64,000 nucleotides of DNA from assembly GCA_021234155.1 (NCBI GenBank), contig JAJEKV010000005.1, positions 18,152,089-18,216,088 of the forward strand. Direction: 5' to 3'. How positions within the stretch are numbered: the stretch's first letter is position 1; the number at the start of each line of letters is the position of its first letter. The notes under the pieces were generated by a model. The model saw nothing but the letters and a program-made list of their open reading frames with translations. It ran no database searches and had not been told where the DNA came from. The position numbers and the translations under genes are program-made. Of this stretch, positions 1 to 10,865 are shown one piece after another. Source of the DNA: Isoetes taiwanensis. Lineage: Eukaryota; Streptophyta; Lycopodiopsida; Isoetales; Isoetaceae.

Positions 1-375
1 CTGGAATCTAGTCCTGCTGTTGTTGCATTAACTAGCCCATCACCAGGTAAATTAATCGTTTTATCTTCTGTCATAATTTTAGGCTAATCTATAATGCCAG
101 CATAATCTTCAGGACAAAACCAAGATCCCTAGCTGTCGTCATGCAGGGCTTATATAATAGTATCAGGAAAAAAGAACAGGCTGACGGAAAGGCCATGCAC
201 AACATCGTGAACACCTGATAGTTATTGCATGGTACACAATGCTACAGCAGTTGTTATACTTGCAGACATTGACAATAAAATGACCTTTCCGGTATGGTCA
301 AGAAATGTTGTAAGATGCTTCGCATATTAGCTTGCGCTTCTGCTAATACACCTGCCAATACATGGGAACAAGTTA
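1..375. other. Non-coding, unassigned
   Basis: I see no gene, RNA or repeat structure here. The only sizeable open frame is on the minus strand and has no recognisable motif. The right edge passes into the last bases of a satellite-like unit. Confidence 0.5.
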
Positions 376-1460
376 AAAGAAGTAAATAAATAGCTAATGC
401 GTTGGAAAGGCCGTTGGAAGTTCTACAATTGATGCTAGGCATCCATTCTCCGAATTCCTAGCATAAATGTGTCAAAACACATTGCCAAATCAAGGAATGT
501 CCTTGCTGCCATAGTTTTACAGTCGAGTAGAAATATGGCCATAACTCTTACAACTAACCTCTGTTTTTTGCACAAGAACGTCCATTGGAAAGATCACCGG
601 AAGGTCTACATTTAATGCTAGGCGTCCATTTTTCAAATTCCTAGCATAAACGGGCCAAAACAGTGCCAAATCAAGCAATGTCTTAGCTGCCAGAATTTTA
701 TACTCATCCGGAAACATGGCCATAACTCCCAAAACAAAGCTTTGTTTCTTGCGCAAGAACATCCGTTGGAAAGGTTGCTGGAAGGTCCGCAATTGATGCT
801 AGGTGTCCATTCTCTGAATTCCTAGCATAAATGTGTTAACATTGCCAAATGAGGGAATGTCCTTGCTGCCACAGTTTTACAGTCGAGTAGAAATATGGAC
901 ATAACTCTTAGAACTAACCTCTTTTTTTTTGCCAAGAATGTCCATTGGAAAGATCACCGGACGGTCTACAATTGATGCTAGGCGTCCATTTTCTAAATTC
1001 TTAGTATAAATGGGCCAAAAACAGTGTCAAATCAAGCAATGTCTTTGCTGCCACAATTTTATACTCATCTAGAAACATGGCCATAACTCCCAAAACAAAG
1101 CTTTGTTTCCTGCGCAAAGCAAGACCATCCGTCGGAAAGCTCGGTGGAAGGTCTACAATTGATGGTAGGTGTCCATTCTCTGAATTCTTAGCATAAATGT
1201 GTCAACAACATTGCCAAATGAGGGAATGTTCCTGCTGCTATAGTTTTACAGTCGAGTAGAAATATGACCATAACTCCTAGAACTAATCTATGTTTTTTGC
1301 GCAAAAACGTCCATTGGAAAGATCACATTCAGGTAGAAATATGGCCATATCTTCTAAAAGAAAGTTTTATTCTCTGTGCAAGAACATGTATCGGAAAGAT
1401 CATTGGAAGGTGCACAAATGATGCTAGGCGACCATTTTCCAAATGCTTAGCATAAATATG
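376..1460. repeat. Satellite array, ~180-bp monomer in alternating dimers
   Basis: Six consecutive units begin near 411, 597, 777, 957, 1145 and 1326, preceded by the tail of another. Each unit carries, in order, GGAAGGTCTACAATTGATGC, a CCTAGCATAAA box, a GCCAAATCAAG-type box, a TTGCTGCCA box, GGCCATAACTC, and a CCGTTGGAAAG box. Two variants alternate: units 1, 3 and 5 have TTTTACAGTCGAGTAGAAAT, while units 2 and 4 have TTTTATACTCATC and AAACAAAGCTTTGTTT. The repeat of higher order is therefore about 360 bp. The last unit is shortened internally. Short open frames inside the array come from the repeat and are not genes. Diverged relatives occur near 50.1-50.6 kb. Confidence 0.9.
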
Positions 1461-2660
1461 AAGCATAATGAGAACTTCTATGGAGCGCATGCATGTTCAA
1501 AATTGAAGCATCTATGGAGGCTGCTTCAGGGGTCTATCTAACGGATGGTTGCTTGCTTATTAAGGCAACTAGGTAGCTTATTAAGGCAGGCCATCTGGCA
1601 TGTAGTGCCTTGCAAATTATTTGTGGATATAAGCTGAAACATATTCTAGTTTACATGCTCATATTATCAGCCATGAATTTGGTAGTGTTCTTACTGCTTA
1701 GTGCCTTAGTTCAGTGAGAATGGGCATTTTGCTCAATACATGCAAACTACATGGGCTTATGATTCATGGATCTGTACTTTGATTCATTGGGAGCACGCAT
1801 CTTGCTCAATGCATGCAAAATACAGGCAAGATTCTATATGCCATGAAGTAAGCCTGGCATGTGATTTACAATTAGATGGGTTGAGTAGATGCTTGTGTGC
1901 TCGTTGCGCATGGTAAAAGATGTCTTTAATCTAGATATGTTTGATTCTAAAATGCAGATTGACATGGGTCTGCAGCTGCTATATTATACCACACTAGTGC
2001 GCTCGTGTTCCATGTGTTCTTGGGATTACCTTCTTAGAGTGTCAGGACCTTCTATTGTTTTTACGCTTGAGTTATAAGCCTGATGTAGTTTCATATGATT
2101 TAAATTGCTACCATCTTTACAATTATTGTATTTTTTAAAACATCATGTTTTATGCAATTTCATTGTTTTTGCCATGTGCAGATTCTTTCATTCTTTTTGC
2201 CACATGTTCAGATTCTTTATTTGGTGGCGAAGGCAAACCCTACAGGAAATTACCATGCTATTACTTCATATGCCTTTCATTATCTAGGATTATGGTAAAC
2301 GAGTGGTTGAAACATAGAAACCGTATTTGCAATTGCTGATTGTGCTAGCTATTTGAACGGCACTAGGAAAATTTTTCTGCCAGCATTACTCCAGGTAATT
2401 TTCGACTTTGTGTAAAGTTGTTCTTTGTTGTTTCCTACTTATAAAAGCTGATCATGCAGAGGTTGTAGAGAGGGAGAAAAAATGGGGGCAAATAAGGGGC
2501 CAACTTTTTGCACATGCTCTTGGTTAGCATGGTCAATGTAGGCCATTATAAGGCGTTAATATATAAGGCGTTAATGGATATTCATGATGGCAAGGTATTC
2601 TCAGCCTTTTGGTCATCTACAAGCCACCGAATTTAACTATATTGTGTGTTTTGGAAACAG
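1461..2660. other. Non-coding, minor local duplications
   Basis: No gene is recognised. There are small local echoes: TTGCTCAATACATGCAAA near 1730 recurs as TTGCTCAATGCATGCAAAAT near 1803, and TTATTAAGGCA occurs twice near 1558-1586. The 60-64 codon open frames on the plus strand overlap each other in different frames and show no domain. Confidence 0.4.
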
Positions 2661-2999
2661 CTTCCTGAATCCCACCTCAGATCATCAGATGTATCTTCTT
2701 CTCTGCTCTTATCTTCTGGGCGTGGCTTGGCATCTCATAGAGCTCTCAGCACCAAGCTGTCATTGCGTGCTTCACTTCTTCAACGTGCTGCCAGGTAATT
2801 CAATGCGCATTTTATTTATTGGTCCATGCAAAGGATCACATGGTTGACAAGTGGGTTTTGTGATTATTCACCATTTTCAGATTGTAGAATCAGGTTGAAT
2901 ACCTGGAATCATTTTGCTGGAAGCATCATCGAGCAATTCATTCAAGAAACAAGCCTCGATTCAAATCTAAGATGCATTTGTTTCGAAGAACTCTACTGA
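2661..2999 (+). CDS. Possible 3' part of a host gene, two exon-like stretches
   Basis: Seen: an open stretch 2661-2794 sits between an acceptor-like AAACAG and a donor-like CCAG/GTAATT. It encodes a Ser/Arg/Leu-rich segment containing SSGRGLASHRALSTKL, similar in composition to organelle targeting peptides. A second stretch, 2894-2999, follows an acceptor-like AATCAG, continues in matching phase (AG + G), stays open for 35 codons and ends at TGA. Inference: these could be consecutive exons of a small gene. Against it: another frame is also open across the first stretch, no start exon was found, and the product is not recognised. It may equally be chance or untranslated sequence. Confidence 0.25.
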
Positions 3000-4689
3000 T
3001 GCATAGAATTGGAAGTCAATGCAATGTTGTACACTGCACTTGCTACAAGTGGAGAACATGGTTGGATGCGACCAAGTGGTTAGCAGTCAACTTAACAAAA
3101 TAACAAAAGAGACCTTAATTTACAACCAATACTAACTTATTGTTTTACAGGGTAATTTGAAACCAAGAAGGTGAGCCTTTGCTGAGCTCTTGCAGATTTT
3201 GTTCACTCCAGAGGCCTTAAACTTTAAATTTACAATGATGCAAGGTACATATTTACGTTCTTATCTGCTATCATAAAAACTCATTGATAGGCCGATGAAA
3301 ATCGTGGTGTATGGGCTTACAAATTTTGAAATAATTGATGCATAAACTATCTGAAATCTGCAGCTTCTAAAATTCCACTTGCTTTTGTTGTGACAGAACA
3401 TGGAGTGAACGACAAACACTTCCATGAACTTGCAGTGCACTTCTTGGGATAGGGTTGTGTCCAGCATCAGGTCGTACATCAGGTCGTACAGTATATACTA
3501 TCCGCCAATATTAAGAACTCTTGCTTGAAAGTGGAGAAACATTCACACAAGCAAATAAAGAATCGATCATACATGTTGAATCACGAAGTAGTGAGGTTCT
3601 ATGATAGATTTCACAAAATGCAATGTTGCTTGCACTGGCCATATAGGTTTTTGAAGGTAAAATAATCCATTGCATTGATTAACATGATTACTCCAACTGC
3701 AATTGCGATAATCCCCTGCTCCAAGTTTTACTGATTTATAATCATGCTCATTCTCTAATCTAGTGACTATCACGCCTAGTATGACTTATTTTGCCTCTGT
3801 ATTGTTTCATGTTGCCATGGTCTTTCATAGAAGCTTGACCATTTTTTTTTTGCTTTTTTATATCATATTGCTTTTCTACTAGCAAACTATCTGAATAAGA
3901 ATTCCAACGTCTGAGCTGACACACATTGGCATCATATTATCCATTCTCCACTTTTAATCAATCAAATAATCTTGCACATAGCTGCTATTTCAAGACAGCC
4001 TTGCCCCACATTACAATAAAATTGAATATTGCCCAGTTATTCTAATTGCAAATTTTGCTGCACTTTTACAAGTTCAACCTTTATATAGCTGCAATGAGTC
4101 GTAGATGATCAATAGGGAAACTTAATTCACACCTAAATATGTTATTCATATCAAAAGATAAAAGGTTGAACTTCAGTTACAACCATATACTATAGCACAC
4201 ACATAGTATGTTCTTATGCACAAACCATTTACAAAACACGCCCAACTACATAGAAAATGTCTCGAGCTCACATAAAATTGCTAATGTTCAATATCACCAA
4301 CAAATTTTCTAAGGTTCTCGAGTCATCTCCTCTAAGAATCAATGTCCAACATGATCCTCATAGTTATCAAAGCTCTTAATAGTCATGATCGGCCCAGGGC
4401 TTTAGATGCCTCCATACCATGCATGATTCTAAACAAAACATATTTGCATTATTGATTTGGTTCATAAATTAAACCTATAGACTTTAACTCAAGCTACTTC
4501 GAAAAGTTGGTTAATGGTCAATTATTGGTCAATCAAAGATGAATGAGCATCTCAAATCATTGACCATAAATAAACACCTATAATCTTAACGTTCACTAGA
4601 TACTTTAGAATGTCTTGCAGATTATTAGAGGCACTCAATTAGAAAAATTACAAATAGCAACTTGCACCGTAGGCAAACCCTACCACTCA
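3000..4689. other. Non-coding, unassigned
   Basis: A+T-rich sequence without recognised genes. Two minus-strand open frames (3261-3479 and 3567-3773) show no domain. TCAGGTCGTACA is repeated in tandem at about 3468-3490. No left boundary of the element ending at 5870 was found here. Confidence 0.4.
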
Positions 4690-5130
4690 CCGCCCCTTTG
4701 CGACTCATAAAATCTAAGGGAACCTAAAGGAACCTTCATGAAATTTTCGAGAATCTAAAAGGAGTCTTGTTGGAATCTCGGGCAATCTCAAAACATCTAA
4801 AGGGGTCTAAGGGAATATACATAATATCTTGGAGACTTTAGGGCGTCTAAGGAATCTTCATAAATTTCTTAGAGAATCTAGGGGCCTCTTTATAGCCAAG
4901 GGAATCTCATAATATCTAAGAGAATTTAAGGGCATCTTCACAACAATCTTTGAGAGTCTAGAAGAACCTTGATGGAATCTTAGAAAATCTAGAGTAATCT
5001 TCATAAAAATCCAAGGGAACCTCATAAAATCTAAGAGAAACTATGAGAATCTACATGAATTTTCATAAAATATTAAAAACCTACAGTGATCTACATAGAA
5101 TTTAAAGGAATCATAACATTAAAAACCTTG
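4690..5130. repeat. Degenerate GAATCT-type short-period repeat
   Basis: About 440 bp built from irregular 15-25 bp variations on AGAATCTAAGGGAATCTTCATA. Its reverse complement is the AGATTCTATGAAGATTC-type sequence at 39.16-39.6 kb, with shorter patches near 43.5, 53.5 and 60.55 kb. In every case the patch lies internal to a TACAAGTNTTTGTA terminus and has the same polarity relative to it, so it appears to belong to that element end. Confidence 0.7.
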
Positions 5131-5392
5131 CTACTCACGTGCCGCCCTTTGGACCACCCCAACGATCAAAACCTTGCTACTCTATTGCCATCCCTTGCGC
5201 CTGGCCCCCTTTCCGTCTTGGAAGTCGACTTTGCACGGTAGAAATGGACGTAGTCCCTAACATTAAAAACCCGCTACTCACCTCCCTCCTTTGGGTTTGT
5301 CGATTGCTTGCCATAGCTCCAACGGCATAGCTAGGGGAGGTCGTCCATTTTGTATTGTTAAGGGTTCTCGCCTTTTCACTACCAACAGTCAC

Positions 5393-5560
5393 GTGAGCAC
5401 ATAGTCAAAGAAGTTATCTGGCACGATACTCACCAAGTTGTCAAATTATTCTGCACATTATACACTTATTGCGGATCCTTAGCTTCTAATTGAAGAAATT
5501 GAGCTTCCCATTGAGATAATTGGGAATATAACAATCCTTGAAGAAAGTTAATATTCACAA
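5393..5560 (+). repeat. Module shared with 60729-60930
   Basis: Shares the string GTCAAAGAAGTTA (GATCAAAGAAGTTA in the other copy), a run containing TCAAATTATTCTGCA, a TACACTT box, and a following GAAAATTGAGCTT-like to ATAATCCT series. The two copies have the same orientation although the element termini beside them are in opposite orientations. Confidence 0.6.
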
Positions 5561-5866
5561 TTTGAGTAGCTTTCAAGTGTGTGCAAATGCATTTCCTGTA
5601 GATTGTTCAACAAATGCTACTTGTTAGAAGAGACATTGAATTCAACTTATCTGAACCAGACACCCCGGACACTGAAAATAGGGAACATCCTTCACCAGGA
5701 ATCGATGCCCGGCGAATAAAAACAATTAAGATCATTTTCATGCCAATAATAACTACAGTCTCAGATTTATATGCTTTTCTATTTCGCTGCGATTGCAGCT
5801 TTGACTTTGACTTCTTAGCAAGCGACCAATTGCTTGATACACACCCTTATAGTACAAATACTTGTA

Positions 5867-6457
5867 TATATATACAATTATATTTGTGTGTAGATGTGTG
5901 TAGACAGTTTGATCTCGGCCGTCCATCGGATCCGGACGGCCCCGTGGAAGCCCCCAAATAACCCACCTTAAATGACCCCTTAATTTTGGGGCTTTTGATG
6001 CGGAGCGGTTGGATTTGGGGTTTTAATCTTGGCCGATTCATAAAAAGGTGATCGAAATTAATACCATTAAAGAGGTGGCACCACGGTAAATGGTCTTTTG
6101 ACCTTAGCGAGAGTCAATTAATAATGCATTTAATGACCCATTATCGTGCCATTGAGTCTTAATGGGAAAAAAAAATTAATGGATCGATTTTCTTACGCCC
6201 ATCCTACCATCGTGTATGACCAAGGTCGGTGGCGCCATGGCAGAGCTCCAAACTGAAGCTTCGAATGGCCGTTTTTTATTATCTTGGTTTTTCTTGCCAT
6301 GCATATGAAGTATTCGGCGTCTATGATTTCTCTTTGGACGAAGATCGAACCTGCTAGCTTGGTTGCTCTAAATGGGTTCAAAACATTTAGTGCGATTTGC
6401 GCCCCAGCGCTCCAAATTGATTGTTTTAGGTTTGAACAATTTCATTCGATGCATGGC
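5867..6457 (-). repeat. Right-end module of E2, ~590 bp, inverted relative to 59.2-59.8 kb
   Basis: Aligned by eye with the reverse complement of 59227-59785 along its whole length. Shared landmarks are the GTGTGTAGATGTGTGTAGAC box, the GGCCGTCC hairpin, CCCCAAATAACCCACCTTAA, TTGGGGCTTTTGAT, GATCGAAATTAATACCATTA, AATGGTCTTTTGACCTTAGC, TGGCAGAGCTCCAAAC, TTGCCATGCATATGAAGTAT and TTTCATTCGATGCATGG. Homology stops abruptly after GATGCATGG in both copies. Confidence 0.85.
5917..5941. other. Subterminal hairpin of E2
   Basis: GGCCGTCC (5917-5924) pairs with GGACGGCC (5934-5941) around a 9-base centre. Equivalent hairpins occur at 34376-34400, 52943-52970 and 59707-59733, at comparable positions inside the right termini of related elements. 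Confidence 0.8.
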
Positions 6458-9400
6458 GGAGGTGCTACACCGGCCGGTATGGCGAGTGTTTGAAACCATT
6501 TCGAGCCAGGAAGAGTTAAACAACGGCGACTAGTTAAGACCTCCCGGCCCGGGATCGACCTTCCCTGTGTCTTTGATGTCATGGTCCCGCTACCATGGCT
6601 CCAATCCGGGGGTTTGTTGGCCCTTAACACCCCAAATCGATCTATACGGACCCGATTTGCCCCTCTTGGAGCCATTCCGACCTTTCTTTGCACGGGTGTA
6701 GATAAAATTAGACCTCATATGCAAGAAAGTATTTGCATGAGCCAAAGTGCACTTGTTGTAGGTGCATCCCAATGATGTGCTTAGCCCATTATAGTCAATT
6801 ATCCGGTGTTGATTTGTTTGGAAATGCTGGCGCTTTGGGTCATATGAGTAAAGTTATCATTCATGTTTCCTCATACATTTGAAAATGTTAACCTTCATTG
6901 CTCATAAAGAATCGAAGGCAATGTTGAGGATATTGGAGGTGGTATTCGAGAGGGTGGTGAGTTTTTAGCTAAAGGTTTATTCGTGAGGTGTAACTTAGGG
7001 ATGTGAGCTAAACCCTTTGAGGGGGCCAAGTCATCCGGTGTGGAGGGTTTTATACGGGGGTGTTGGCAAAGGTGTGATTCGTCTTCGCTTGAGTTCAACC
7101 GATGAGTGGAATTTTAGATCTCCTTTCGAAGACAAAGAAGGGCTAATACCACAAGGATGAAAATGCTCTTTGCTCTCACCACAGAGAAGAAACCTTTTTG
7201 GGCCATAGGCGCCGGGGTTATTAGTGGTGATAATATTCTTCGTCCCGTATGATGAATATAGAGCTCATGGGCAGGTATGGTTGGCACCTGGTACTTTCAA
7301 TAGATCTGCGTGGCTGTCTCATTTTAAACAAATTATATGAGGTCCTTTTACAAATGGCTCAGCAAAGACCTTGTATTTGGGCCGATGGATCTCTTCCGAA
7401 TTCGTGGAAAATTTGCTTCTACGGATGCATGAAGATCATTTCTCCTTCCCAAAGGGCCGGATACTCTTAATAACTCACCTTGGCGTGTTTCTTCTTGGTA
7501 CAATTAAATTGGTGAATAGGCAAATTGATTATTTATTTGTTAACACATATATACACATGCTTACGCGACAATCGGAAATCCATTTGGTGGAAATGAGCCA
7601 AACTATTTATAATCCATGCACAATATCTTTGGGATATATTGTGGAAAGACACGGATAGGGTTGAGCTTCTTCTAAAGGAGTTGCCATTTTGTTTTCATTG
7701 GATAGCTTTTTTAATTTGAAAATAGTTTACTACTTGGTGGTAATACTTAATGTCTCTAGTGTGGAGATATGGTGGCACAAAAGGGAATAGATGAGACCCG
7801 TCGATGAGCATCGAAATTACATTTACACATGGGGTTGTATGGTGATCTCACGGAAACACCATACAACCATAGAGCTGTCTGACCTTCATCTAGAACCATA
7901 GAGCATTACCACGGCAACCGAGGACCGGAGGTCGCGATCATAATGAAACACCATTAACATTGATATTTGTCTCTTATTTATCGATCTATTCGCCTCAGTG
8001 CCCAAAACCCAAAGTGTGGTGGTTTGCGGCCATTCTTGATTGTTTTCATTAGTTCGTTATGTTCTTCCTTGCTGCTTGCAGCATGTAGCTCATAGCTTCA
8101 TGATTTAAGCCTATTTTTACCACTTTGTGCTTGCAAACCTGGAAGACCGAATTCATTTTGTCTTTTAATTGTTGGAATGTGGAAGAATGAACTAAAAAGC
8201 GGACTCTTTGTGATGGGAATGAAAAAATTCGTATTTTTAATTTTGTGGAAGCGTGTTCTTCGTGAGATCATTGGCGGCAAAGAGAGTTCCGGCAACAAAA
8301 GCGTGAATATGTATGCAGCGGATTTGTCGAGATTAGTCTCGAGAGATTCGATTACCAAAGTTATGCGCATAGGATCCTCCTTCGTAATTAATTTTTAATC
8401 CTTACTTATAGCTTTATAAATTTCATTTTCGTCCTACCTTTGCTTCCAATATAGCCATAAATTTTTTGTGCTTTTGGACATTTTTAACGTTCGTGACCTT
8501 TCAATCTGATCTTAGATCGTCGTCTATTTAATTCTTTTGCTTCTGGATGAATCATGACCCAACAATTTTTTTACCATGCTAGTAGGCTTCTTGCAGGGTG
8601 TTTTGATAAGGATGTAATATCATGATTATAAAGGCATGCTTCGAGAGGAAATAAGCACGAGAAGGAGGCGTAATGCTTTTTTAGGCAATGCAAGTGACAT
8701 AAATGGGTGCACCTTTTTGTTTTAGGGTGCGTGCAGACTGCTTCGGCGCTTGACCGAGGATAAATGCAAATGTTGGCACATAGATGGTGCTTGGGGAAAG
8801 TTATTGCATGCGATTGTAACTCTGCATATGTATGCAAATTGTTGGTACGTAGATGGTGCTTGGTAGCAGGGGGTAACTGAGGCTACTTTTTGCATGTGGC
8901 TGCGGTGTTAGGAACCTCCCTTTCTATAATTAAGCATCCCTAGTCTATATGTCTTTGCTTTTAGACTTTGCATGCCTACATATTCTTGATGAAGAATGTC
9001 TTTATGTTGAGGCTCAAATAATACATCGGGGTAAAATGTCTTGCCTATGCACTGTGCTTAGAAGCTTTGATTTACGCCCTTTGCTTATATTCAATTAAGG
9101 GTTAGGTGTGCATGTTTTATGCGGGTTGGATGCTTTGATATAGTGTGTTTTGCTGCTTTGATAGTGTGTGCTTTGCTGCGGATAGAATGTGCACAGCCCT
9201 TACGCCACATGCATCTTCTTTGTATCTTGTGGTTATTCATGCTTTCTTTGCGTGAATTTGCCCCAATTTGCCACACGAGAATCATATTCACTATATTCTT
9301 TGGATCAGCAAATTGCTTGAACACTCTATAGCATAAACTTCTTGCCACCATAATCTATGCATATGTGTTCTTCTTTGAAGAAGTCCCGATATGCTTAGCA

Positions 9401-9887
9401 TATTGCATGACAAGGTCTCCCCTTTTATCCAGGAGGATTTGAGGGCCACACTCCAAATTCGAAATCATATTGAGTGGTTGGTTATTTATTAAATGGAACT
9501 TTTCTATTGCATCCAAAGACCTGCGCATACATGCAAGTAACATGCACGGCCATTTGCAAGGAAGTTGGGAAGCGGCTATTAACAATAGACAAATCAACAC
9601 ATTTTGCTCTTCAGTTTGCGTTTTGTGGCCCACGGTAATTGCAGCCACGGTAATGGGGCTTTTGCCCTTTGTAAAGATGACATGTTTCTTTTCCTTCATC
9701 ACAATATCAAGGACTCATGATTTAGATTTTTTTGCAAATAGCCTTTTCGACTCTCCATATGCCCGAAAACCAACAATAATAGCAATGGTTAATAAAAGGT
9801 TGTTACCTTCTTATGGTGCCACATTGTTTAATGTCAAAATGTTAGACGTGGTAAAGAATGCATAAGGTTTACAAGAATGCATAAAGG
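6458..9887. other. Interior of E2, no identified gene
   Basis: Short open frames occur on both strands (for example 7249-7470, 7371-7658 and 8177-8398 on plus; 9355-9702 on minus) but none shows a recognisable domain and most overlap one another. Between 8750 and 8880 the phrase TAGATGGTGCTTGG occurs twice, and 9120-9180 has a partial duplication around TGTGTTTTGCTGCTTTGATA. I see no RNA gene. Confidence 0.4.
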
Positions 9888-10020
9888 TTTTACGTATATA
9901 TTAGGGCTTTACGAAAATGTATAGGGAACGATAAAGGGGCCTCACAATGATAAAGGGCCGTTGCAATGGCGACAAAGGGCCTCGTAATGATAAAGGGCCC
10001 CGCAGAATGGCGATAGTTGA
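9888..10020. repeat. Short-period AATGATAAAGGGCC repeat
   Basis: Irregular tandem variations on AATGATAAAGGGCC and AATGGCGACAAAGGGCC, preceded by two AATGCATAAGGTTT-type units. This explains the overlapping minus-strand open frames here. Confidence 0.65.
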
Positions 10021-10059
10021 GAGCACGTCTGCCATTGTTGCAGATAAAGAGCTCCTTTT

Positions 10060-10193
10060 CATTCCCTTGCAATATAGATGATGTGGAGGGATTTTTGCAT
10101 CAATGGACTCAAACAAGCATCTCCTCCATTCCCCTACAATATAGAAGACGTGGAGGGATTTTTGTATCAATGGATCCAAGCAGGGCATCTCTT
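10060..10193. repeat. 67-bp tandem duplication
   Basis: Two adjacent 67-bp copies start at 10060 and 10127, both beginning CATTCCC and containing GTGGAGGGATTTTTG and ATCAATGGA. They differ at about ten positions. Confidence 0.8.
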
Positions 10194-10429
10194 GAGTTTT
10201 ACTGATTCTGTTATTTATTGAAGTCGATATCACGGTATTCCTCGTTACGATCCGGCGAGCATTCCAAGAGGGGAGGAATTTCACCATAAGCGATATCGTT
10301 TTTACTTTGATTTGCCAAGTTTGGCGTTGACTTCTTAGTAAAGCAACGATCGACTTCATATACTCCCTTATAGTACAAATACTTGTATATAGAAGGAAGC
10401 TTCCTAGAAAGTCTACTCATAAATGCTTT

Positions 10430-10830
10430 GCCACCTCACTTCCTTTTTATTAATGAGGGTGACACCTCACCTCCTTTTAAAAAAAAGCCCAATTTAATAT
10501 TAAAAAATTAATGGCTAGGATTTATCCTCACCTTTTGATCTAATGGTTAAAATCTGCTACACCAAATTCACCTTTTAGCATCTTCCTTGCACCTTCCTCA
10601 TAAAAAATCAAGGGCTAAGATTTATCCTCCCCTTTCGATCCAACGGTCCAGGGATATGGTGCATACCTCCATGCATGCCCATGTATGCCCATCATGGCCA
10701 TCCATGCATCCCAATGAGGTGGCATTATCTTGGCCTTCTATTTTGTGATTGGACGGCTGGGATGAATCTCTATGAACATGCCCATGGGATGACAAAACCA
10801 CACATCTAATACGTGTATATATATTAGTGA
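10430..10830 (+). mobile_element. Type-C element end related to 42822-43142
   Basis: Shares with 42822-43142, in the same orientation, GCCACCTCAC, a TTGCACCTTCCTCA box, an AAGGGCTAAGATTTATC-like box, an ACGGTCCA box, CATGCATGCCCATG and GAGGTGGC. Both copies run into a TA tract, at 10831-10846 here and at 43143 there. The architecture (ACGGTCCA-like motif, then a TATATA boundary) resembles the hairpin-bearing right ends but the sequence differs, so I treat it as a second right-end type. Its left boundary is not visible. Confidence 0.5.
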
Positions 10831-10865
10831 TATATATATATATATAGCCTTGTGTGGATTTTTAC

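Larger units (their letters stand above)
4690..5870 (-). mobile_element. TA-bounded element E1, left-end part, reversed
   Basis: The right edge, 5845-5870, read on the minus strand is TATATATACAAGTATTTGT followed by ACTATAAGGG. This is the conserved left terminus also seen at 10391 (reversed), 39097, 43231, 53187 and 59793. The next 40 bases share an AAGAAGTCAA motif with the element ending at 10391. Internal to the end lie a segment resembling 60729-60930 and then the GAATCT-type repeat. No matching hairpin-bearing end was found further left, so the element is truncated or begins outside the window. No protein-coding capacity is recognised. Confidence 0.55.
5867..10391 (-). mobile_element. 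TA-bounded element E2, reversed, 4.5 kb
   Basis: On the minus strand the element starts at 10391 with TATACAAGTATTTGTACTAT and ends at 5867 with ATAATTGTATATATATA. Its hairpin-bearing end (5867-6457) is an inverted copy of 59227-59785. It shares a TATATA tract with E1, so the two lie end to end. The interior has no recognised transposase, helicase or reverse transcriptase. Around 7100-7660 several plus-strand frames are open and look coding-like in composition, but I could not identify a family. Many differences from the 59.5-kb copy fall at CTG/CAG sites, so frame integrity cannot be judged. Confidence 0.6.
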
